Below, piece after piece: positions 12,291 through 22,979 of a DNA stretch of 64,000 nt; positions within the stretch are counted from its first letter, which is position 1, and every line of letters begins with the position of its first letter. Position numbers and translations under genes: made by a program. The notes beneath the pieces were generated by a model that was given only the letters and a program-made list of their open reading frames with translations, had not been told where the DNA came from and did not search any database. Source of the DNA: Diospyros lotus (lineage: Eukaryota; Streptophyta; Magnoliopsida; Ericales; Ebenaceae); assembly GCF_014633365.1 (NCBI RefSeq), contig NC_068344.1, positions 7,889,669-7,953,668 on the forward strand. The letters are read 5' to 3'.

Positions 12291-13258
12291 TGGCTTCCTC
12301 TCAACCATCTTCTAGGCCACAAACGGACACATTGGGCCTTGCTAGGATTACTATCTTCCCTAGGCTTCAGCACTTAATTCTAAGAAGTGAAATCATAGAT
12401 GGCATTCTGCAGTCTTTCAGCATCCCGAGATCATAGAGGCCGAGATGTCCCCATGAGACGGAATACATGACCATGATTAAGGAGGGTTGGATAGCAATAC
12501 ATGTGGACAACTTAAGAGCGGGGCTCAGGCTTCCACTACACCTTTTTGGGATGCATTTTTTAGAAGAAGGGATGTTGGTGCCAACCGAGTTGCATCTGAA
12601 TAGTTGGGTTGTGCTAACAGGATGTTTTGTCTTGTGCAAGGAGCGCAACGTAGAACCTACAACTTCTTTATTACGCTACTTCTATCGTGTTCAGTTCATG
12701 AGAAGAGAGAGAATTTGTGGCTCTCCAAAATACAGTTAATAAGGTTAAGCTATTTAAAGGCACACCACAAAAGGTGGACGAATTTGAGAATAGGTGGCTG
12801 GTGGTTTGGTCGCCCTAAGGTTGTTAGAGATCGTCACGATTCTAGCACACGGAGGAGATAAGGAAGATAGTGCACAAGTGGTCGAACATGAATTCGCTGA
12901 TACGAGAACACCAAGAAGATCTTAATAAACTAACTCAATGGGGTCCAATGGCCTTGTCTAACATACTTATTGACGAGCACCTAACAGCGGTGAGATGGAT
13001 GGTTATTATGGAGGACAATGACGCCGATTCCTCGAGATTGATTGAGTTCCAGAAAGTTGTTTCCTCGTCATCCTCTTGTCTGAGAACAGTGGAGAAGGGG
13101 ACGACGAAGAGGTAGATGTTACAGGAGACGAGAATGTAATAAGTAGAGGAAGGGAGCAAAGGGGAGATAGACCCGAGGATGCTAACCATGCCCCTTTTCT
13201 TTTTGCTTGCTTCTTTTGCTTTCTACTTTTTTTTTTTTTTGCTTTGGGTATATATATG
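12291..13258 (+). pseudogene. Tat-type extra ORF ('putative gypsy transposon' protein), 5' part
   Basis: Decayed coding region that begins MASSQPSSRPQ at 12291. It shifts frame after about 50 codons and resumes at 12467 with IKEGWIAIHVDNLRAGLRLP and ...NSWVVLTGCFVLCKERNVEP, then shifts again near 12690 into VDEFENRWLVVWSP. These words are typical of the plant 'putative gypsy type transposon' family (Pfam Transposase_28 as I recall it), a protein of unknown function carried by Tat-lineage elements. Several frameshifts and stops make it non-functional. A copia element is inserted at 13258; the right-hand part continues at 18040. The family assignment is from memory of the motif; the disruption is seen directly. 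Confidence 0.6.
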
Positions 13259-13640
13259 TGTTGGTTTCGTAAAGAATTGAGCTAAGAACAAATAGCAAAA
13301 GAAGAAGAAAAAGATAGAGGAATTTCAGCTGAAACTTAAAAGCATGGAACAGGAGAAGATTTCCTCACTTATTGAGTTCAAAAGATTGTTTAAATACACA
13401 AGTCATCCTTATCTAACAATCTATTCAAATACTTCCTCAACTATAGGAGATAATTATCAAAACAAACTGCAGCTAAGACTAATCAAATAATTCAAAAACA
13501 TAGGCTAAACTTTAGGAGTTTTAAATTAATCCTTATCTGCTAAATTTTCTCTAACAAACCAGCTAAGAGATAGCTTTGAAAGCTATCAATTTGAACCTAT
13601 TTCAGCAGCTTATCAGCTGCCGAGGCATTCTTTCACAACA
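13259..13640 (-). repeat. Copia 3' LTR
   Basis: 382 bp, the downstream LTR in the element's sense. The last 28 bp of the polyprotein frame (stop 13613-13615) lie inside it. A purine tract (complement of 13641-13649, AAGGAGGAG) sits directly upstream. Confidence 0.95.
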
Positions 13641-15313
13641 CTCCTCCTTGCATCAGTTGCTGAACACACTCCCAATCTTGATCTTAGCTGTTCAAACTTA
13701 GCCTTAGGTAGAGCCTTGGTGAATAAATCAGCCAGCTGATCCTCTGTTTTGCAATATAATAGCTTGACTTCACCTTTCTGTTGCACTTCTCTGAGAAAAA
13801 ATAATTTAATGTTGAAGTGCTTAGTTTTGTTGTGAAATACCGGGTTATTCGAGATAGTTATGGCTGCTTGATTGTCCACAAACAGATTTATACTTCCTTC
13901 TTGCTCTAGGTTTAAATCAGTTAGCAATTTCTTTAGCCACAATGCTTGATTCACTGCTGTTGTAGCAGCAATGAACTCTACTTCTGCCGTGGATTGAGCC
14001 ACAATTTCTTGCTTTTTAGAGCTCCAAGAGAGTACCCCCGAGCCAATTGTAAAACAATAGCCTGAAGTACTCTTCATATCATCCAATGATCCACCCCAAT
14101 CATTGTCAGAAAAACCATAAAGTCTGCATTCCTCTGTCTTATAAAATAGAACACCATAATCAAGCATTCCTTTAATATACCTCAACACTCTTTTTGCAAC
14201 CTTATAGTGTTCTGAAGAAGCACAATGTAGAAATCTTGAAAGCATACTTACAGCTTGAAGAATGTCAGGTCTTGTAGCTGTAAGGTACATTAGACAGCCC
14301 ACAAGACTCCTGTAAACGGCTTCATCAGCTCTTTTAGTCCCATCTTCTTTGCATAATCTGGCCTTTTGGTCCATAGGTGTACTCATAGGTTTGCAGTTCT
14401 CCATCTGAAATTTTTTGAGGATCTCCTTGGCATATTTGAGCTGATGAATGAAGATACCATGTTGGAATTGCTGGATTTCCATGCCAAGGAAATAAGACAT
14501 CTCTCCTAAATCGGTCATCTCAAATACCCTCATCATCTCCAACTTGAACTGATCTATCTCATTGAGTTTGCTTCCAGTTACCAGGAGATCATCTACATAG
14601 AGTGAGACAATCAAGGAATTTGTAGTAGAGTGCTTAGTATAGAGAGTAGGTTCACTCAAACTTCTGTTAAATCCCAAACTTAGGAGATGCTCATCAATCC
14701 TTGCATTCCAGGCTCTTGGAGCCTGCTTCAATCCATATAAAGCTTTCTTAAGCAAGTACACCTTATTCTCATGTCCCTCAACAACAAATCCTTCCGGTTG
14801 CTCAATAAAAATCTCCTCCTTTAGATAGCCATTTAAGAAGGCTGATTTGACATCAAGCTGAAATATCTTCCATTTTTTTTGAGCTGCAATGGAAAACACC
14901 AACCTGATTGTATCTAAACAAGCCACTGGTGCATAAGTTTCAAAGTAGTCCATTCCAGCCACTTGTGCATAGCCTTTCACCACCAATCTAGCCTTGTGCT
15001 TGTTGATCGAGCCATCAGGATTCAACTTTGTTCTAAACACCCATCTAACTCCAATAATCTTCCTATCATTTGGTCTGTCAACTAACTCCCAAGTGTTGTT
15101 TTTCTCAATCATGCTAAGCTCCTCCTCCATTGCAATCATCCAGTGAGAATCTTTCTTGGCTTCATGAAAGTTTTCAGGCTCTAACAAGGTTAAATTGCAA
15201 CGGTTATAAATATCTGACAGCATTCTTGTACCTTTAACAGGAAAATCATCAATGTTTTCATCTTCCATTGATGGTTGTTCACTTGATAGAGGTGCTGTAA
15301 AATTCTTTCCTTC
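13613..15313 (-). pseudogene. pol: Copia reverse transcriptase and RNase H
   Basis: A 551-codon open stretch from the first ATG (15268), in frame with the upstream part. RT hallmarks are seen in order: WKIFQLDVKSAFLNG (first catalytic Asp), EQPEGF, KALYGLKQAPRAW, and LYVDDLLVTGS (YVDD catalytic pair intact). The RNase H region has GFSDNDWGGSLDDMKSTSGY, SWSSKKQEIVAQSTAEVEF and LFVDNQAAI. AEVEF replaces the more usual AEAEY. All RT catalytic residues are present, so loss of function rests on the two upstream stops. The frame ends inside the 3' LTR. Confidence 0.92.
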
Positions 15314-16867
15314 TTATTCATTCCAGTTCCAGTGTTGATGCTCTTTAAATTGCACATCTCTCGTCACCTCAATTTTGTTTGTTTGAGGATGGTACACCCT
15401 ATATGCTTTGGAAACATTGTTGTACCCAATGAGAATGCCTGGTTCAGCCCTCCTATCAAGCTTGTCTTTCTTAACCTGTTGAACATAAGAGAAACAAACA
15501 CATCCAAACACTTTTAGGTTTTGCAAAAAAGGTTTATAACCATACCAGGCCTCAAAAGGTGTTCTCCCTTGCACAACCTTAGTAGGAAGCCTATTCAGCA
15601 AAAACACTGAAGTGCTGGCTGCTTCAGCCCAAAATTTCTTTGGTAATCCTTTCTCATGCATCAAACACCGAGCCATGTTCATGATTGTTCTATTCTTCCT
15701 CTCACTAACACCATTCTGTTGTGGAGAATAAGGTGTAGTGAGCTGATGTTCAATGTCAGCTACTTCACAAAAATTATTGAACTGGTCTGAGGTATACTCA
15801 GTCCCATTATCAGACCTTAGCATCTGAATTTTACACCCACTTTGATTCTCTATCCATGTCTTAAATCTCCAGAAAATACCAGCTACCTCAGACTTGAATT
15901 TCATAAAATAAATCCAACTAAATCTAGTTAGATCATATATGAAAACAATGTAATACCTGCTTCCATTTAGAGATACCTCTGGTTTTGGTCCACTAAGATC
16001 AGTGTGGATGAGTTGCAATCTCTGTTTTGCTCTCCACGAGGCTGCCTTGAATGGAAGTCTTGTTTGCTTCCCATAGTGGCAAGCCTTACAAACTGTCAAC
16101 TCTTTATCTAGCAGTGGCAGACCTTGCACTAAATTCTTTTTGCTCATTTGAAACACAGCTTCATGATGGTAGTGCCCCAACCTTTTATGCCACAATTCAG
16201 TAGCGTTGATTGTGGCTATTTGAGCCACTTGCACATCATTCACTGGATTTAAAGGAAAGCATTTACCTCTCATCTTTACTCTGAATAATTTCTGCCCCTT
16301 AGCATCAAGTATCGAGCACATCTTATCTTCAAATAAAACCTTAAAGCCTTTTTCAAGTAGCTGACCAACACTTAGTAGATTATGGCTCACATCAAGTACA
16401 TAAAGAACATTTGAGATCATTTTTGTACCTGCACTAGTGTCTATAGCTATAGTGCCTTCTCCTTTGACTGCCATATAATCACCATTCCTAATTTTGACTT
16501 TAGTAGACTCAGATTTGTCAAGCACTTTGAACAACTCACGGTTGTTTGTCATATGATTTGAACAAGCACTATCAACCAACCAACTTTCATCCGAACTTTT
16601 TGTTGCAAAACCTGCTGCAACAAATAGCTGCTCCTCTTGTTGTTGATCTGCTACCTTTGCTTCTACAACTTGTTGAGACTTATTCTTGCAAAACTTTGCA
16701 ATATGCCCCAATTGTTTACACTTGTGGCACTGCACATCCGGCCGTTTCCAACATCTATATGGCGGATGACCCTTCTTTCCACAGTGTTGGCATGGAGGAT
16801 ACTCTTTCTTCCCACTGCTACTTGCTTTCCCATTATCTGCATTAACTTCTTTCTTCCAGTGCTTCTT
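15314..16867 (-). pseudogene. pol: Copia zinc knuckles, protease and integrase
   Basis: Same frame as gag. Two CCHC knuckles follow each other: CQHCGKKGHPPYRC (before the first ATG of this piece) and CHKCKQLGHIAKFC. Then the protease active site WLVDSACSNHMT, with DSA where DSG is more usual. The pre-integrase HHCC finger follows (LWHKRLGHYHHE ... CKACHYGK), then the integrase core with its acidic triad: HTDLSGP, RSDNGTEYTS and SPQQNGVSERKN. The core domains are complete. The frame ends at TAA (15314-15316) in the integrase-RT linker; downstream codons stay in frame. This piece would supply polyprotein cleavage and DNA integration. Confidence 0.9.
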
Positions 16868-17548
16868 TCATTTGTCACTTTGCTTTTGTTGAGACTTTAC
16901 ATACAATACTCCCTCTATAGTTCCTTCCTGCCTCATAGATCTTCTTTGCTCTTGTGCTTGAAAAGCACTCAAGAGTTCTGCTAAGGTTAACTTTGACAGA
17001 TCCTTTGTATTTTCTAAGGCTGAAATTGTTGTCTCAAACCTTTCAGGGACTGAAACCAACAACTTTTGGACAAGCCTTGTGTATGCAAATTCTCCTCCCA
17101 GTAATCTCACTTTGTTTGCAAGCTCTAGAAGTCTATTAGAATACTCTTGAATGGCCTCTGATTCCTTCATTCGTTGCAGCTCAAAGTCTCTGATTAAATA
17201 CAGCATCTGCATCCATTTGATCTTCTCATCTCCTTCATACTCCTTCTTGAGAAAATCCCAGATTTCTTTTGCTGTCTTCAGAGTCATGATTCTTATGAAG
17301 ACTGCTGGGGAAACAACATAGAATAGGCATGACTTTGCCTTTGATTTCCTCTGCTTTTTCTCCTTGTGATTCCTAAGTTGTGCAACTGTAGGATTGTCCG
17401 GTAATGAAGGAACTTCGTAATCTTCCTCAATCACCTCCCAGAGATCATTTGCATCTAGAAAAGCCTCCATCCTAACAGCCCAAATCTGATAGTTTGTTCC
17501 TTGAAACACCGGCGGTGCTATAGCAGTGAATGGTGCTTCGGATTGCAT
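16868..17548 (-). pseudogene. gag: Copia gag (capsid part), ended by premature TGA
   Basis: A 226-codon open frame starting MQSEAPFTAIAPPVFQGTNY. It has the plant copia gag signature: NYQIWAVRMEAFL near the N-terminus, then KEIWDFLKKEYEGDEK and ..LQRMKESEAIQEYSNRLLEL, as in the UBN2/retrotran_gag family. Gag forms the capsid of the virus-like particle and binds the element's RNA. The frame stops at TGA (16868-16870) just before the zinc knuckles. The codons after the stop continue in the same frame with Lys-rich sequence and a CCHC knuckle, so I read the stop as a nonsense mutation, not the natural end. Confidence 0.85.
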
Positions 17549-17636
17549 GATGATTAGGCTGAACAGGAAAAACTAATGAAAAATAGCTTGATAGTATCAA
17601 ACTCTCTTTCAATCTCACAGGCTCCTCAAGAATATT

Positions 17637-17649
17637 AGCTCTGATACCA
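17637..17649 (-). promoter_or_regulatory. Copia primer-binding site (tRNA-iMet)
   Basis: The minus strand reads TGGTATCAGAGCT, three bases inside the 5' LTR. It matches the 3' end of initiator tRNA-Met, the usual plant copia primer. Confidence 0.9.
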
Positions 17650-17652
17650 ATT

Positions 17653-18034
17653 TGTTGGTTTCGTAAAGAATTGAGCTAAGAACAGATAGCAAAAGAAGAA
17701 GAAAAAGATAGAGGAATTTCAGCTGAAACTTAAAAGCATGGAATGGAAGAAGATTTCCTCACTTATTGAGTTCAAAAGATTGTTTAAATACACAAGTCAT
17801 CCTTATCTAACAATCTATTCAAATACTTCCTCAACTATAGGAGATAATTATCAAAACAAACTGCAGCTAAGACTAATCAAATAATTCAAAAACATAGGCT
17901 AAACTTTAGGAGTTTTAAATTAATCCTTATCTACTAAATTTTTTCTAACAAACCAGCTAAGAAATAGCTTTGAAAGCTATCTATTTGAACCTGTTTCAGC
18001 AGCTTATCAGCAGCCGAGGCATTCCTTCACAACA
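17653..18034 (-). repeat. Copia 5' LTR
   Basis: 382 bp, same length as its partner and starting TGTTGGTTTCGT on the plus strand. The primer site follows directly at 17637-17649. Confidence 0.95.
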
Positions 18035-18039
18035 ATATG

Positions 18040-19735
18040 GCTTGCTACTTTTTGCTATGCAACGATGCACCAGTTTTAGAGGCTAGTGCTAGGCAAGATG
18101 GTCAAGTCCTCACAGCAAAGGGAGGAGGCTTGAGAGAAGGCACAACCGCAGATTACTCACGCTCCCCACTCTAAGGAAATCGAGGAAGGGGGGATCCCTT
18201 TGGCACGACGAAACAAAAGAGACAGGGTAGAGGGAGAAGGCACGAGCGTGGCAGGAGCGGTCACAGAGCCTTTGCTTGATGATTTCTTTGATTTGTCTCA
18301 TATGAATCTTTTGCCATCTTCGTAGGCTTCTGGCAGGTATTTTGAGGATGGAGTTCTATCGGACACGCCATCACCATTGAGACTAAGGATGCAGGCCGCT
18401 TTAGAGATTGCTAGGGCTAGGGAAGCAACAGAAGCCGAGGCCGAGGCTAAGCGGGAGCAGGCTCGGCTGGAAAGATATCACAGCCAGCACCGGGCATGTG
18501 CAACTTTCCATTCCCACAACCAACGGAATGCCCGCCCCGTCAGGAGCTGGAATTAGAGTTTAGGGCACATTTGCCCTTGCTTCCTGCCATGGGACCCATC
18601 CATCAAAGAGAGGTCCACCTCCGACATTGACAATAGAAGGGGCACAAATTCCAGGTGCGCCTGGGGCTTTTGAACACAGATTCGGTAAGGGAGCCGGGTG
18701 TCGGAGCTAGGCTTATTTATGCCATAGTGTTGCCTCGTGATGAGCAAGATTTCATGGAGCACATGTCGGAGACCTTTAATGTTGCGAAGCAATGCCTGAT
18801 CGAGGTATGGGAAATTCTGAACCTTTTTGACACTTACCCTTTTTATTGGATATGGCTACTGATATTTAACTTTTGCTGGTAAGAGCATCTCCAAGGGGGA
18901 GTGCTATTTTGGAGTGCTAAATTACCTATTTACAACTTTGAATAGTGTTATAGCACTTCTAAAAATAAATCTGCTCCAATAGCAAGTGCCAAAATAGTGG
19001 TATCATTAATATTTTAAATTCAAATAATCAATATTTTATAATAAAAGTTGAAATAGACCAATTAGAAATGGCGGTTGGAGTTTGCATCTCTTCCTTTTTC
19101 TCTCTCCAAAGATTGCAAAAATAGCACCTTAAGAGGGTTGTTGCCATTTTACAACCCCATATCCCACCCCCATTGGAGTGGTTAATTTTTAATTTAAGGT
19201 GCCATTTTGGCGGTTATGGAAATGGCACCCCATATGCCACTCCCCATTGGAGATGCTCTAAGGGATACAACAATAGGTATTTGCAACGGCAAACACTCGG
19301 GCCAATTTGGCCAAGGTTGAGGCGATCAAACAAAAATTTATAGAAGAGGGCCAACGCCTCCGAGCTGAACGGAGCCATCTGGAGCACAAGGTTAAGGACC
19401 TCGAGGGCTATCGGGACCTAGTCTAGGGGCTCGAGGGAGACATTGAGAGAGAGGGGGGGAGAGAAGAACTCCTTTAGGGATGAGCTCGCGGGGACAAAGA
19501 AAGTGTTGGAGGGGCTGCGAGAAACCGATCCGACCCTCGAGAGGCCAACACCTTGCTGATAGAGGGACATCACTGTGCCCTGGAGGTGGACATAGATGCT
19601 ATTCGCGTGGCGATCATGAAGGAGTATCGGCTCTTCCGAGCAAGTGAGCTACGCCACGAGCTTCGTGAAGTACGATTTCTATTTGGCTCGGGGGTATCTA
19701 GAAAAGATGCGCATAGAAATTAACAATCATCAAGT
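18040..19735 (+). pseudogene. Tat-type extra ORF, 3' part, with introns
   Basis: Continuation of the pseudogene at 12291 beyond the copia insertion. Recognisable pieces are EQARLERYHSQHR near 18450, LLNTDSVREPGVGARLIYA near 18665, NLAKVEAIKQKFIEEGQRL near 19297, and SFVKYDFYLARGYLEKMR near 19663. The same words recur at 42734-43240, 58796-59001 and 62991-63130, and in diverged form at 33271-34017. Splice-like signals flank 18808-19277 (GAG|gtatgg ... caatag|GTATTTGC); joining across them keeps the frame, so this is probably an intron, and the MITE at 18883 lies in it. The product would be a long coiled-coil protein of unknown function. Many stops and frameshifts are present. Confidence 0.6.
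18883..19258. mobile_element. Tourist-like MITE, TSD taa
   Basis: A 376-bp element with terminal inverted repeats GAGCATCTCCAA(g)GGGGAGTG and CACTCCCCATTGGAGATGCTC. It is flanked by the 3-bp duplication taa (18880-18882, 19259-19261). The paralogous sequence at 43270-43290 lacks it and reads straight through (ctggtaggggatacaa), which is an empty site. The 3-bp TAA duplication points to the PIF/Harbinger (Tourist) group. No coding capacity. Confidence 0.88.
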
Positions 19736-20711
19736 TCACACTCTTCTAATTTAAGGTAAGTAGTGAACAAATCTATCAATTAAGACAAATCATATGAAAT
19801 AATGAATCATACAGTATGAAAGCTTTTGTAAGTAAGAGTGTGAGTGCAATGTCAACAAAACCACAGGGATTTGAAGTAGAGATTTTCTTACCTCAATCAC
19901 TTTAATTGCTAAAATTACCTTCTTCTTTCCGTCCTAGAATTTACAGAATTATTTTCTTCTTATTGATATGAAATATACAGAATCCACTTACAAAATTTAG
20001 GTACATTAATATGTTTAGCTTGAAGCAAAGCTATAAAAACTGGTAGGAAATTCTTACCTGAAGCCATTCACAACCCTTCACAGAAATTGTTGTTCTGTCA
20101 AATGCGTACAGCATAAATGCAAACTTATTATGGTATCCATGCTGCCTTGCTATTTATATCATTTAACCTTACTGTTCTCCTCTTTGTTTCTCCAATTCAA
20201 CTCCTCCAAACCAAAATTTAGCACAACAGCTTCGGTTTACCTTCAACCGTAAGCTCTAGGTGCCACCAACACCATTCTTCATAAATTCTAAGGCCTCATT
20301 TTCTGTTAATCTTCTTCCAAGCTCTTATAGTACTTATTTGAACAGTAACCTTACAGGTGCCAAACCTTCGCAATTTTTTGGTTTCGCCTTGGGAATCAAT
20401 TATTCACTGCAACATTCATATCAGTATTTAAAAAATAAATCCAATTTCAGTGTTTTCCCCCTTCATTTTCATCTATTTCCCTTCGCCAGCAGGAAAAGGA
20501 AACCCAATCAAAGATGAGATAAAACTTCCGTAATCTTCAAACAAAACTCTGCACATACAAATGGGAGCTCCATGCTATATACATCAGCCAGTATAATTTC
20601 TTGGTATCATATTTGTCAATATCTAAACAAAATCAAACAACTCACTGGTGAACCACGAGCCCGATCCTTATGCACTGGAGACATCTTTTTTCGGTGTTTG
20701 AAAATGAAGCC
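19736..20711. other. Intergenic stretch, no gene seen
   Basis: AT-rich sequence between the transposon pseudogene and the kinase pseudogene. Open frames on the plus strand (for example 20260-20517) show no recognisable domain. Part of it may be the 3' untranslated region of the kinase locus, whose stop codon is at 20712-20714. Confidence 0.5.
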
Positions 20712-21685
20712 TTATCCACTGGACATGGATGTGGTAGAGCCACTAACCCATCTGGGAGCATTGGTTACAGAATCGGGTGAAGGTTGCACCTTGCCACTCT
20801 TCAACAACACAGCATCCTCACCCTCAGGGGAAGGATGAGGCCATCTATGATTTAAGGGCTCTGAATTGTCAATTAGTTCCCCATTGTTCTCTTCGTCTTT
20901 GTAATCTTGAATTTCCTTCAAAGCCTCGAAAACTTCATTCATGCTTGGCCTCATTTCCTTTTCGAGTTGTAGGCAACGAAAAGCCACCTCTGCCACTGAT
21001 GTAGTCATCCTTTCGACTGAAGTGTTTGAATCAAACCCCAGAGAAGGATCAATCAGCTCATTAAATGCACGGTTCTGGATTCGGTGTATTGCTAAGTTAG
21101 CCAAATTAATCTCATGCCTATGTCTGCTAATGTCAACGGCAGGCATGGATGATATGAGCTCAATGAGCACAACTCCAAAGCTATAAACGTCACTCCTATC
21201 AGTAAGTTGGTAAGATTGGTAATAGTCCGGATCAACATAGCTGGGAGTCCCCTGTGGAGCTGTAGAGACGTGTGTCACATCGGTTGGGAGGAGTCTTGAA
21301 AGCCCGAAATCAGCAACTTTGACAGAAAAATTGTTGTCGAGCAGTATGTTGTCAGTCTTGACATCGCGGTGGATGATATCAGTAGCGTGGAGGTAAGCCA
21401 ATGCACTGGCAGTTTCCACGGCTATGGTCATCCGAATAGGCCATGTGAGCAAGCCATCCTTGGCTCGGTCGCACTGGATGTGATCGGCCAGAGTGCCATT
21501 AGGAATGTACTCATAAACAAGCAACAGATCCCGGCTGTGGCGTGAAGTGCAGCCGTAAAGGGAAACAAGATTGGGATGGCGCAGGCAGGTTAGGATTTCG
21601 ACTTCATTCAAGAATTGCATCACGCGCCTCGAGTTGTGTTCGTATAGGCGTTTAACTGCCACTTCCCTTCCATCCTGAAGTATCC
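20712..21685 (-). CDS. Kinase-domain exon of the LRK10L-like locus
   Basis: Open from the splice acceptor (ctcaaccag|GG, exon start 21685) to TAA at 20712-20714, 323 codons. Kinase subdomains in order: [13 protein letters not shown] (ATP-anchoring Lys), [36 protein letters not shown] (RD-type catalytic loop), [20 protein letters not shown] (DFG magnesium-binding motif and activation loop), [20 protein letters not shown], and a C-lobe ending [20 protein letters not shown]. All catalytic residues are present. The wording [19 protein letters not shown] is characteristic of the LRK10L-1/2 clade. The glycine-rich loop lies in the preceding exon. A Ser/Thr-rich tail of about 55 residues follows. 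Confidence 0.85.
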
Positions 21686-21802
21686 CTGGTTGAGAAGAGA
21701 TAAACAATTGTGATTAGACATAATTCATATGCAGATTCTCATATTTGATATTGTCAGTTTGGTGATGCGATGACAAATATGAACAACTTTAAACCATCTT
21801 AC

Positions 21803-22183
21803 CATGGTAGACAGTGCCAAAACCTCCATCTCCGAGCTCATTGGAAGGATGGAAATTGTCTGTCGCTTGTTCAAGCTCAGCATATTTGAAGACAGGAACT
21901 CCGAAGAAGACACCGCTAAATTCAATCTCAGCTGAAGGATCGGCGGAAATGTTCCTTCACAACAGATGTGAAGAGACATACTTCCGTCTTTTGCATCGAC
22001 GGATAATCAATACAATAATCAAGCAAATGGCAAGGACTCCGCCAGAGACTAAAGAACAAACAGGTGGTGATCATCACCAACAAGAAAGAAGCAGGGCAGA
22101 AATAGAACAATGAAAGAACAAATAGAGAAGTTAGTTTAGAAGGTTTTCTTTACCTAAGGGAAGGACCAGTTTGAGGTTTGGCC
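21803..22183 (-). pseudogene. Membrane-span and juxtamembrane exons with nonsense codon
   Basis: Two exons. The first (22154-22183, 30 bp) lies between attgcag and gtaaag and codes PNLKLVLPL. The second (21803-22048) starts after ttctttag and ends at G|gtaag. The joined frame gives a hydrophobic helix, VSGGVLAICLIIVLIIRR, followed by the basic stop-transfer CKRRK. Then come GVPVFKYAELEQATDNFHPS and the glycine-rich loop LGDGGFGTVYHG, which joins the kinase exon in frame (phase 1). An in-frame TGA at 21957-21959 falls between the helix and the kinase and would remove the kinase. Exon boundaries are my reading of splice consensus and frame. Confidence 0.7.
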
Positions 22184-22398
22184 CTGCAATAAACAGCAGG
22201 TTAAACGAATGTAATTGACATTCTAAAACCTTAAAAATTGAAACTTTATTAGGTAATAGTCTGATACATATTATTGCAGACTCTCGCTGAATGGCTCAAG
22301 CTTTTTAGGAGAAAGAGGCACCATGATACTGCTAAAGACAGAGAAGTAACAGAAGGCATAGCTGCAAGATTCATGTGCAGCTGTAGCAGAGAAGTACC

Positions 22399-22970
22399 GT
22401 TTTTTGCTGTGCAGTGAAATTTTTGGTTGATGATCAGGCATTGGCCTCCTCTCCCGTGACATTTGAGACACTCCTCAGACGCTTGCAATTCGATATAAAA
22501 GGTACCATTCAATAGTTCTCACCAGGATCAGTTTTATTTTTAGATGGCGTCGAATTAGTCAAAGGCCGAAGAATGGTTTCGCAGCCTTGAAAAGAATCGG
22601 CCGAAGCAGAAACATTGTGATGATCATCTGGTAGATGCTTGTTGTAGTACAAATTGAAATCATGACAGCCTGTGTAGTTTAAATACTCATCATGTGCTGA
22701 AGGGCTAAGTGGATAGCTTTTCCTGCACTTGAAGAGGGTGGTGAGATTGCGAGGGATAGTGAAGGAAATAGAAGGAGAATTGGGTAAGCTGAAATTCTTG
22801 AAGCCACTACAATCGCCGGCAAGTAAACGTTTTGTGAACTCTGGGTCATAGACTTGGACTTTAACACTGCCGTAACCGCTGGGCGTGGATAAGATGTCAG
22901 TTATCTGAAATGCTTCTTCACTTCCAAAATTGATTCCTGATACAGGATGTTCGTGATTACCGCAAAACAC
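22399..22970 (-). pseudogene. Truncated WAK-associated ectodomain
   Basis: The first frame (22509-22970) begins FCGNHEHPVSGINFGS and contains SVKVQVYDPEFTKRLLAGDC and FSLPNSPSISFTIPRNLTTLFKC-type words typical of the galacturonan-binding/WAK-associated region. A second frame takes over near 22510 and gives ECLKCHGRGGQCLIINQKFHC, the Cys-rich end of the domain. The switch is a frameshift, not an obvious intron. The usual N-terminal signal peptide and first cysteines are missing: upstream of 22970 only AT-rich sequence is found. The exon probably ends at G|gtactt near 22398; this site is a guess. Confidence 0.65.
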
Positions 22971-22979
22971 ATTTGTTAT

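Larger units (their letters stand above)
13259..18034 (-). mobile_element. Nearly complete Ty1/copia retrotransposon, TSD atatg
   Basis: A 4776-bp element. LTRs of 382 bp each (13259-13640 and 17653-18034), TG...CA ends, and the 5-bp duplication atatg at 13254-13258 and 18035-18039. By eye the LTRs differ at about 11 of 382 positions (near 3%); at the often-used 1.3e-8 substitutions per site per year that is very roughly one million years. One reading frame of 1312 codons runs through gag, protease, integrase, reverse transcriptase and RNase H, broken by only two in-frame stops (16868-16870 TGA, 15314-15316 TAA). No frameshift is seen. It is inserted within the Tat extra ORF, so it is younger than that copy. 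Confidence 0.95.
20712..22970 (-). pseudogene. LRK10L/WAK-like receptor kinase, disrupted
   Basis: Remains of one host gene: a receptor-like kinase of the LRK10L-1/2 type (Leaf rust 10 disease-resistance locus receptor-like kinase-like), membrane proteins with a cysteine-rich WAK-associated ectodomain, one transmembrane helix and a cytosolic Ser/Thr kinase. Gene order on the minus strand: ectodomain (22399-22970), a 30-bp exon (22154-22183), a membrane/juxtamembrane exon (21803-22048) and the kinase exon (20712-21685). Three defects are visible: no signal peptide or N-terminal half of the ectodomain upstream of 22970, a frameshift near 22510, and an in-frame TGA at 21957-21959. The kinase exon itself is open. 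Either a young pseudogene or a gene with assembly errors; I favour pseudogene. Confidence 0.8.

Noticed and set aside
20260..20517. 85-codon frame downstream of the kinase
   Set aside because: No domain, no conserved context, AT-rich; it probably falls in the 3' flank of the kinase locus.
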